Below are positions 1 through 5,344 of a stretch of DNA of 7,621 nucleotides, in pieces. Position numbers and translations under genes: made by a program. The notes under the pieces are model-generated. The model searched no databases and was not told the DNA's origin. It saw nothing but the letters and a program-made list of their open reading frames with translations. The DNA is from Pseudomonadota bacterium. GTDB lineage: Bacteria; Pseudomonadota; Gammaproteobacteria; GRL18. The DNA lies in the NCBI GenBank assembly GCA_030632745.1, contig DAOVUE010000059.1, positions 1-7,621 on the forward strand, given 5' to 3'. The number at the start of each line of letters is the position of its first letter. The stretch's first letter is position 1.

Positions 1-53
1 CTCTTTATATAAAAAGAAAAGAAAATATGACAGAGGTCGCTTTTTATTCGCTC

Positions 54-57
54 AAGG
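54..57 (+). promoter_or_regulatory. Ribosome binding site of msbA
   Basis: An AAGG stretch lies six bases before the ATG at 64, a normal Shine-Dalgarno position, and supports that start. The 53 bases before it are AT-rich and show no gene or convincing promoter. Confidence 0.55.
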
Positions 58-63
58 CTGCCC

Positions 64-1821
64 ATGTTAGATAAGAGTTTTGTGAACGACGAAACCAGGC
101 CGTCCGGCTTCAAAGTCTATATGCGCTTATTGCAGTATGTTAAGCCGCATTGGAAAATCTTTGTACTGAGTGTGATGGGGTATCTGATGTACTCCAGCTC
201 CCAGCCATTACTTGCAACCATGGCCGGCTGGCTGGCTGATGCAGTTTATACTCGTGAAAGCAGTGCCGTTTATCTGATTCCACTTTCTTTACTGGGTATT
301 TATTTCTTACGCGGCCTGGGCAGTTTTATCGGCAACTACTTTCTTGCCAAAGTTTCCCTCTCTATTGTGCGCACTATGCGCAATGATTTATTTGATAAAC
401 TGGTTTTATTACCCAATAGCTTTTATGAGCAACATAACTCCGGCCATCTTATTTCTCTAATTACCTTTAATGTTACTCAGGTTACAGGAGCTGCAACGGA
501 TGCAATAAAAGTGATCATTCGTGAAGGAATTGCAGTTATCGCCTTACTGGGCTATCTGCTTTATCTGAACTGGCAATTGTCTCTTGCTTTTTTTGCAGTA
601 GCACCACTCATTGCTTTTGTTGTAGCTTATGCCAGTAAACGCTTTAAAAAACTCAGTAAGAAAATTCAAATATCCATGGGCGATTTGACTCATGTTTCCT
701 CAGAAGCCATTAATGGCTATAAAGAAGTGAAAAGCTTTGGTGGTCAGGAGTATGAAAAGCATCGCTTTCATCAGGCCAGTGAGAATAATTATTTACAAAA
801 CATAAAAATGGTGATGACCTCATCTGTAAATACTCCCGTATTGCAGATGATAGTGGCTCTGGCTTTGGCATCACTGGTTTTTGTGGCACTTTCCATGATG
901 GGAGAGATGGATCCGGCAGCATTTATTACTTATATTACTGCGGCCGGTTTATTACCCAAACCCATCCGTCAATTAAGTGAAGTGAATGCAACCATTCAAA
1001 AAGGTATTGCTGCGGCAGAAAGCATTTTTGATTTGCTGGATAAACCACAGGAAAATGATTATGGTTCGATACAAATTGAACGTTCTAACGGTCACCTGGA
1101 ATTTAAAAATCTGACCTTTAAATATCCTGGTACAGATAAAGAGATAATAAAAAATTTCAATTTAACCATACAGCCCGGGCAAAGTGTTGCTCTGGTGGGT
1201 CGTTCAGGCAGTGGCAAATCTACCTTAGCTAATTTGATTCCACGCTTTTATGAAGTTTTGCATGGAGAAATCTTACTGGATGGGAAGTCATTAAGTAATT
1301 ACTCACTTACTAGTCTGCGTGAGCAAATATCACTCGTAACACAACAAGTCACGCTCTTTAATGATAGTATTGAAAATAATATTGCCTATGGTGCTTTGAG
1401 TCAGCACAGCAGGGATGACGTGATTCGGGCTGCTGAGTCTGCCTATGCGATGGAATTTATACAGGAACAATCCAATGATCTGGACACCCTGGTAGGTGAA
1501 GATGGAGTGTTATTGTCCGGTGGGCAAAGACAACGTCTGGCCATTGCCCGTGCTTTATTAAAAGATGCCCCTATATTAATTCTGGATGAAGCAACCTCTG
1601 CTCTGGATACTGAATCAGAAAGAAAAATACAGGCCGCATTAGAGCATGTAATGCAGGGCAGAACCACACTGATTATTGCTCACCGCCTTTCAACCATTGA
1701 AAATGCAGACTTAATTGTGGTTATGGATCACGGTGAAATTGTTGAGCAGGGCAGTCATCATGATTTATTGGCTCAGGACGGTTATTATAGTCAACTGCAT
1801 AGTAAAGAATTTACTGAGTAG
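64..1821 (+). CDS. msbA: Lipid A export ABC transporter, ATP-binding/permease protein MsbA
   Basis: This is a half-size ABC exporter of 585 residues, close to the usual ~580 of MsbA, which works as a homodimer in the inner membrane and uses ATP to flip lipid A-core to the periplasmic face. The N-terminal half (about residues 25-310) is a type I exporter membrane domain with hydrophobic stretches near 33-52, 70-92, 152-190 and 258-280. The nucleotide-binding domain follows. Walker A is GRSGSGKST (379-387), the Q-loop glutamine lies in LVTQQ (about 427), the signature LSGGQ is 484-488, Walker B ILILDE ends at E509, and the H-loop histidine is H540. All catalytic elements are intact. The ATG at 64 has an AAGG site in front. 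Other lipid-exporting ABC half-transporters look similar, but the neighbouring hldE and lipid A acyltransferase favour MsbA. Confidence 0.92.
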   Translation: MLDKSFVNDETRPSGFKVYMRLLQYVKPHWKIFVLSVMGYLMYSSSQPLLATMAGWLADAVYTRESSAVYLIPLSLLGIYFLRGLGSFIGNYFLAKVSLSIVRTMRNDLFDKLVLLPNSFYEQHNSGHLISLITFNVTQVTGAATDAIKVIIREGIAVIALLGYLLYLNWQLSLAFFAVAPLIAFVVAYASKRFKKLSKKIQISMGDLTHVSSEAINGYKEVKSFGGQEYEKHRFHQASENNYLQNIKMVMTSSVNTPVLQMIVALALASLVFVALSMMGEMDPAAFITYITAAGLLPKPIRQLSEVNATIQKGIAAAESIFDLLDKPQENDYGSIQIERSNGHLEFKNLTFKYPGTDKEIIKNFNLTIQPGQSVALVGRSGSGKSTLANLIPRFYEVLHGEILLDGKSLSNYSLTSLREQISLVTQQVTLFNDSIENNIAYGALSQHSRDDVIRAAESAYAMEFIQEQSNDLDTLVGEDGVLLSGGQRQRLAIARALLKDAPILILDEATSALDTESERKIQAALEHVMQGRTTLIIAHRLSTIENADLIVVMDHGEIVEQGSHHDLLAQDGYYSQLHSKEFTE

Positions 1822-1887
1822 AAATTCACCTTAATTGACCGTTTTATATTGAAAACTATTATTGAATTACCTATCATTGCTCTTTAA

Positions 1888-1893
1888 TATAAT
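1888..1893 (+). promoter_or_regulatory. Candidate -10 box for the ACP/KAS unit
   Basis: A perfect TATAAT lies in the AT-rich gap between msbA and the ACP gene. The best -35 look-alike, TTGAAT at 1862-1867, is 20 bases away, which is too far for an ideal sigma70 promoter. Transcription would start near 1900, only about 15 bases before the upstream ATG at 1915 but 48 before the ATG at 1948. I see no GC-rich hairpin with a T run after msbA, so read-through from msbA is also possible. Confidence 0.4.
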
Positions 1894-1947
1894 TTTCAAC
1901 TTAGCTGGTTTCCTATGAAGCTCAGCGGACATTATCTGGATAAAAAC

Positions 1948-2223
1948 ATGTCGGAAGCAGAAAAAGATTTACAAGAAACAATTCTAGACATTCTTCGCAA
2001 ATATATTGGTGAAGAATTCAATGCAGAACAGGTGACTCCTACTGCTAATTTAGAAGCCTTAGGCATTGATTCAATGGATGTTGTAGAAATTATCTTTGAT
2101 CTGGAAGAAACATTTGATATAGATGTTCCTGATCCGGGTGATATGGATGATGTCGAGGTAAAGTTTGATACCGCACAGGATCTGGTTAATCTTGTTGATG
2201 CCTTGATTAAGCAGAAAAACTAA
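1948..2223 (+). CDS. Acyl carrier protein, probably specialised
   Basis: This is a small acidic acyl carrier protein of 91 residues. It carries acyl chains on a 4'-phosphopantetheine attached to the serine of the motif GIDSMD (Ser42 from this start). The flanking sequence VVEIIFDLEETFDIDVP is the helix II region that docks partner enzymes. After this proline, the stretch DPGDMDDVEVK before FDTAQ is about five residues longer than in E. coli AcpP, so this is probably not the housekeeping AcpP. An in-frame ATG at 1915 would add 11 residues (MKLSGHYLDKN). Neither start has a clear Shine-Dalgarno site. I prefer 1948 because MSEAEKDLQ looks like a normal ACP N-terminus and because of the -10 box at 1888. 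The gene sits 25 bases before the condensing enzyme, its likely partner. ACP identity is secure. The pathway is inferred from the neighbours. Confidence 0.85.
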   Translation: MSEAEKDLQETILDILRKYIGEEFNAEQVTPTANLEALGIDSMDVVEIIFDLEETFDIDVPDPGDMDDVEVKFDTAQDLVNLVDALIKQKN

Positions 2224-2237
2224 AAAGATGACTCAGC

Positions 2238-2242
2238 AAGGA
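2238..2242 (+). promoter_or_regulatory. Ribosome binding site that sets the KAS start
   Basis: AAGGA lies six bases before the ATG at 2249 and inside the longer open frame that begins at 2228. It favours 2249, because the ATG at 2228 has only an A-rich stretch overlapping the ACP stop. Confidence 0.6.
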
Positions 2243-2248
2243 AACTTT

Positions 2249-3457
2249 ATGAGAATTGTAATTACTGGAATGGGTGCAGTTTCTTCCCTGGGTTATGATG
2301 TTGATAGTTTTATTAAAGGAATTCAGACGGGGCAATCAGGTTTCTCTACTATACAACAGATTCCGGAGATAGAATTACTAAAAGTTAAAATCGCTGCAGA
2401 AGTTCCGGATTATGATGAAACGGCTCACTTTGAGAAGAAACAATTAGCTCTTTATGATCGCTTCACCCAATTCCAGTTATTATCAGCCCGACAGGCGATA
2501 AAAGACGCTGGACTGGATTTCAAAGGAGAGCTGGCGGAACGCAGCAGTGTCATTATGGGGACGGGCATTGGCGGTCAGACCACTCAGGAACAGAATTACA
2601 AACGTCTTTTTGCTGAAGGTGCTAAACGCCTGCCTCCCTTAACGGTACCTAAACTCATCCCCAATGCTGCAGCCAGTCACGTTACTATGGAATTTGGTAT
2701 AAAAGGACCCTCATTCAGTATTGCAAGTGCCTGTGCATCATCAGCTCATTCTCTCGCTCAATCCTGCATGATGCTGCGTTCCGGTATTATTGATGTAGCG
2801 GTTACCGGCGGCTCAGAAGCCTGTATTACTTATGGTACAGTTAAAGGCTGGGAGGCCTTGCGAGTGACCAGTAAAACAACCTGCCGGCCGTTTAGTAAAG
2901 ATAGAAGCGGTATGATTCTGGGTGAGGGTTCAGGTACTATTATCCTGGAAACCCTGCAACATGCTCAGGCCCGGGGGGCTAAAATATATGCTGAAGTGCT
3001 GGGTTTCGGCATGAGTTCTGATGCGGGCAATATTGTTCAGCCCTCTATGGATGGTGCAGCCCGAGCGATGAAAGCCGCTTTAAAAGATGCACAGCTGGCT
3101 ATTGATGATGTTCAATATATCAATGCTCACGGTACGGGAACACCGCAAAATGATCCCACAGAAACTGCAGCTATTCGTGAAGTATTCGGTGCCCATGCTG
3201 ATCAATTGGCGGTCTCTTCCACAAAATCAATGCATGGACATGCTCTGGGCGCCGCTGCCGCACTGGAAACCATTGCCATCGTCTCTGCTTTACAAGATCA
3301 GATCGCACCTCCAACCATGAATTATAATGAAGTGGATCCTGAATGTGATCTGGACTATGTTGTCAATAAAGCCAGGCCGATGGAAATCAATATCGCTTTA
3401 AATAACTCTTTTGCCTTCGGCGGACTTAATGCTGTAACAGTCTTTAAGCGATTTTAA
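2249..3457 (+). CDS. 3-oxoacyl-[acyl-carrier-protein] synthase, FabF (KAS II)-like
   Basis: This condensing enzyme of the thiolase fold (402 residues from this start; FabF is about 410) extends an acyl chain by decarboxylative condensation with malonyl-ACP. The Cys-His-His triad is visible: Cys162 in SIASACASSAH, His294 in NAHGTGTPQNDP and His331 in STKSMHGHALGAA, with the conserved lysine of STK. The C-terminal SFAFGGLN corresponds to the FabF gating loop SFGFGGTN. Two places differ from typical FabF/FabB: SMHGH instead of SMTGH, and GGLN instead of GGTN. The start at 2249 has an AAGGA site; the ATG at 2228 would add seven residues that do not fit the usual MRIVITGMG beginning. It directly follows the ACP gene, so I infer a pair making a special acyl chain, perhaps for lipid A. 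It could instead be a secondary FabF of general fatty acid synthesis. Confidence 0.85.
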   Translation: MRIVITGMGAVSSLGYDVDSFIKGIQTGQSGFSTIQQIPEIELLKVKIAAEVPDYDETAHFEKKQLALYDRFTQFQLLSARQAIKDAGLDFKGELAERSSVIMGTGIGGQTTQEQNYKRLFAEGAKRLPPLTVPKLIPNAAASHVTMEFGIKGPSFSIASACASSAHSLAQSCMMLRSGIIDVAVTGGSEACITYGTVKGWEALRVTSKTTCRPFSKDRSGMILGEGSGTIILETLQHAQARGAKIYAEVLGFGMSSDAGNIVQPSMDGAARAMKAALKDAQLAIDDVQYINAHGTGTPQNDPTETAAIREVFGAHADQLAVSSTKSMHGHALGAAAALETIAIVSALQDQIAPPTMNYNEVDPECDLDYVVNKARPMEINIALNNSFAFGGLNAVTVFKRF

Positions 3458-4341
3458 TAAAAAGGCACTTCGCCCTGAGGGCGCTTTTTAAAGCGTTTAT
3501 AGATCCATTGATATTGCTCGGGCTTTTCCCGTACGCAGGTTTCAATGGCTTTATTTAATGCAGAGGCTGCTAGAATGGGGTCAGAATCAGTAATACTTTT
3601 GTAATCAACAAGGTGAATATGAGTAATATAGCCGCGTCCCCATGAGAGGCGCTCTGCATAGGCAATAATAACAGGAGCCTGAGTGCGTTCAGCCAGTTTG
3701 GTAATCAAGTTCATAGTATTGGCCTGAATACCAAAAAAAGGGGCAAAAATGCCCGTCTTTCCAGGGTCCTGATCCGGTAGTATCCCTGCCATATGGCCTC
3801 TTTTTAAACTTCCATAGAGAGCTCTAACACCTGATGGTGTGGTGGGAACTGTCCTGTTCCCTGTACGTTTGCGGGCATTAACTAAAAAATCATCTAAATC
3901 AGTGAGTTTTGGCGGGCGATAAAGACTGACCATGGGAGCGTATTTTTGGCTGAATAGACTTAAAAATTCCCATTGTCCTATATGAGGTGTTAAGGCAATA
4001 ACGCCATTGCCTTTTTTATAGGCCTGCTGCCAAATTTCCAGACCTGTTATTCCTTTATCCAGTTTGTTTAAGCGTTCAATTGGCCAGAACCACATTGCAC
4101 CCATTTCTAATGCGGTTTTAATACTTTCGATTAAACTTTGGCGTAATATTTTTTGCTGTTCAGCAACTGTCATTTGTGGAAAACAAAGCTGCAGATTAAT
4201 GGCTGCTACTTTTTTTAAACTATTAGGAGTCCAATAAACAAATAGACCGATAATATGGCCTAAGCCATGTATAACAGGCAATGGAATCCAGGATAAAATA
4301 CGTAAGCCGGCAATTATAATTTTGCTTTTATTTAATCTCAT
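3454..4341 (-). CDS. Lipid A late acyltransferase, LpxL/HtrB family
   Basis: This 295-residue protein belongs to the LpxL/LpxM/HtrB family of inner-membrane enzymes that move an acyl chain from acyl-ACP onto a hydroxyacyl chain of Kdo2-lipid A. Family length is about 300. The H-x4-E catalytic motif is HIGQWE (His120, Glu125). YRPPK (141-145), GILPDQDPGKTG (187-198) with a following PFFG, and the C-terminal QYQWIYKRFKKRP are all typical. A hydrophobic N-terminal stretch (about 8-36) would anchor it in the membrane. Its ATG lies inside the end of the upstream kinase gene (14-base overlap), with AAGAGAT just before it, suggesting translational coupling. Its 3' end overlaps the convergent KAS gene by four bases. 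Whether it adds laurate, myristate or a special chain cannot be read from sequence; the nearby ACP and KAS make a special donor plausible. Confidence 0.88.
   Translation of the reverse strand: MRLNKSKIIIAGLRILSWIPLPVIHGLGHIIGLFVYWTPNSLKKVAAINLQLCFPQMTVAEQQKILRQSLIESIKTALEMGAMWFWPIERLNKLDKGITGLEIWQQAYKKGNGVIALTPHIGQWEFLSLFSQKYAPMVSLYRPPKLTDLDDFLVNARKRTGNRTVPTTPSGVRALYGSLKRGHMAGILPDQDPGKTGIFAPFFGIQANTMNLITKLAERTQAPVIIAYAERLSWGRGYITHIHLVDYKSITDSDPILAASALNKAIETCVREKPEQYQWIYKRFKKRPQGEVPFY
3459..3489 (+). terminator. Intrinsic terminator between the convergent genes
   Basis: The hairpin CGCCC-TGA-GGGCG (3471-3483) is followed by CTTTTT on the plus strand, which fits a terminator for the KAS gene, whose stop ends at 3457. 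An A run at 3459-3463 lies on the other side, so on the minus strand the same hairpin is followed after seven bases by TTTTT, giving a weaker possible terminator for the acyltransferase gene. The element lies inside the last codons of that minus-strand gene. Confidence 0.6.
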
Positions 4342-5110
4342 ATCTCTTTTGACTGTCTAATAGGCTATTCAATTCATCTGCAAGAGCACTCTGCTGTAAA
4401 TTATGCCCGGTTTGATAATAGCTGCTGAGTATGTTTTGCAGATCATGACGAGTCATGGGCTCGCCTCTGCGAATAAGACGTGAAAGGTCATTTTTTCTAA
4501 CTTGTCTTAAAAAAGGCAGCCATTTTAATTTTTCAAGATCGATTAAGCGAACATCAACCCCTTCAGCATCAACTTTAACAAACAGGTGTTTTGCATAAAG
4601 ACAGTTGTGACGAAAATGGGCATCATGCATGTTACGTATAATTTGACAGGGTAGAGACATTATTTCAGTAGGTCTCGGGATATCCGCGTTCTTTGCCCCG
4701 CTAAAAAAATGTTCAAAACTCTCATAGCCTTCAAGTGATTGTGTAACTAATATGGCCTGATTTTTACCCTTAATACGGCGTTCACTATAGTATAAAGTGG
4801 TTAATGTTGGGATGTTATTATTATTTAAATGTCTGATGTTTTGATATTCACGCTGAAATGTCGGAATACCCTCAATAGGATGTGCTGGGGTTTTGCAATT
4901 ATGATTTTCCTGGCGTTTAATAAAAACCCAGCTTGTCTCTCCGCTGCAATCAAGCAATGGGTATTTGATCACTCCACTCCAGCCATTTCTGCGATAATTG
5001 GGTTCTTCAAACCATGCTGTTTTTAAATCCCATAGTTGTTCAAATTCAGCCAGGTGATTTTTTTCTAATAATTGTTTAGTTTCAGAGCTATTAAAATAGG
5101 CTTGTTTCAC
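4328..5110 (-). CDS. Lipopolysaccharide kinase-like protein, InaA/WaaP (Kdo kinase) family
   Basis: This 260-residue protein has the layout of the InaA/WaaP branch of the protein-kinase fold, whose studied members phosphorylate LPS core sugars at the cytoplasmic side of the inner membrane. Visible elements are GWSGV (43-47, nucleotide loop), the lysine of FIKRQ (Lys65), the glutamate of FQREYQNI (Glu88), the hinge-like AILVTQSLEGY, a catalytic-loop region MHDAHFRHNCLYAKHLF (161-177), and the metal-binding aspartate in LIDLEK (Asp191). Against E. coli WaaP (HRDCYICH) the catalytic Asp position appears to be Cys (HNCLYAKH), so it may be an atypical kinase or a non-catalytic relative. The start is GTG at 5110 with AAGGG nine bases upstream; the frame is closed by a TAA just upstream and has no nearby ATG. 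It is the first gene of a two-gene unit with the acyltransferase. Its substrate is unknown. Confidence 0.75.
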   Translation of the reverse strand: MKQAYFNSSETKQLLEKNHLAEFEQLWDLKTAWFEEPNYRRNGWSGVIKYPLLDCSGETSWVFIKRQENHNCKTPAHPIEGIPTFQREYQNIRHLNNNNIPTLTTLYYSERRIKGKNQAILVTQSLEGYESFEHFFSGAKNADIPRPTEIMSLPCQIIRNMHDAHFRHNCLYAKHLFVKVDAEGVDVRLIDLEKLKWLPFLRQVRKNDLSRLIRRGEPMTRHDLQNILSSYYQTGHNLQQSALADELNSLLDSQKRYEIK

Positions 5111-5127
5111 TTCTTTTCGCCCTTCAT
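5107..5127 (-). other. Possible six-codon leader ORF coupled to the kinase start
   Basis: On the minus strand an ATG at 5127 opens a short frame encoding MKGEKK, whose TGA overlaps the GTG start of the kinase gene in the arrangement GTGA. A GGAAG sequence (5135-5139) lies seven bases before that ATG, a better Shine-Dalgarno match than the one before the GTG. This would permit termination-reinitiation coupling. So short a frame can easily arise by chance. Confidence 0.25.
5120..5124 (-). promoter_or_regulatory. Ribosome binding site supporting the GTG start
   Basis: Read on the minus strand this is AAGGG, nine bases before the GTG at 5110-5108. It supports the GTG as the kinase start, as no ATG is available in that frame between the upstream stop and the conserved region. 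Confidence 0.45.
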
Positions 5128-5173
5128 TTTAATTCTTCCAGGTTTTTTTAATTCCATTTCTTATGAGTCGCCA

Positions 5174-5188
5174 TGTTTAATTTAAACA
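5174..5188. promoter_or_regulatory. Second inverted repeat at the predicted start site
   Basis: TGTTTAA-T-TTAAACA is a perfect 7-1-7 inverted repeat that shares its right arm with the larger dyad at 5183-5206. It lies at the predicted +1 of the minus-strand transcript. AT-rich palindromes arise easily by chance, so it is weaker evidence than the larger dyad. Confidence 0.35.
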
Positions 5189-5206
5189 GTGCTATTGTAC
5201 TGTTTA
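5183..5206. promoter_or_regulatory. Dyad over the minus-strand promoter, likely operator
   Basis: TAAACAGT (5183-5190) and ACTGTTTA (5199-5206) are perfect inverted 8-base arms around an 8-base centre. The dyad covers the minus-strand -10 box and predicted start site, the classic place for a repressor operator. I do not recognise the binding protein. Confidence 0.5.
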
Positions 5207-5222
5207 TCGATGAGTTTGTCAG
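5194..5222 (-). promoter_or_regulatory. Sigma70-type promoter of the kinase-acyltransferase unit
   Basis: Read on the minus strand, CTGACA (5222-5217) and TACAAT (5199-5194) each match the sigma70 consensus at five of six positions and are separated by exactly 17 bases. Transcription would begin near 5187, giving a leader of about 77 bases before the GTG start. Confidence 0.65.
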
Positions 5223-5256
5223 TTTCCGTTTTGTAATAGTTGTAAGAGTTGTGATA

Positions 5257-5265
5257 TGTTATTAT
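5257..5265 (+). promoter_or_regulatory. Candidate extended -10 promoter for hldE
   Basis: TGTTATTAT matches an extended -10 element: TGn followed by TATTAT, five of six to consensus. No good -35 is seen at 16-18 bases, which extended -10 promoters tolerate. The predicted start, near 5272, falls after the in-frame ATG at 5264, so this promoter would only serve the ATG at 5345. Confidence 0.4.
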
Positions 5266-5344
5266 GAGTGCTTTAGAAGTGCCCACAGCCAAAAAAGTTG
5301 GCACGAATTATTTGTTACTCAAGAGAACTTATAAAGACAGGCAA

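Noticed and set aside
1822..1870. A terminator after msbA, from the GTTTT/AAAAC inverted repeat near 1840-1856.
   Set aside because: The stem is AT-only apart from one end pair, with no T run after it, so it is too weak to call.
1915..1947. An 11-residue N-terminal extension of the ACP as a targeting signal.
   Set aside because: The stretch is neither hydrophobic nor signal-like, ACPs are cytoplasmic, and the next ATG gives a normal ACP N-terminus.
5279..5304. GTGCC/GGCAC and GCCAA/TTGGC inverted repeats in the presumed hldE leader, as a riboswitch or attenuator.
   Set aside because: Stems are only five base pairs and mutually exclusive, no T run follows, and no known riboswitch motif is visible.
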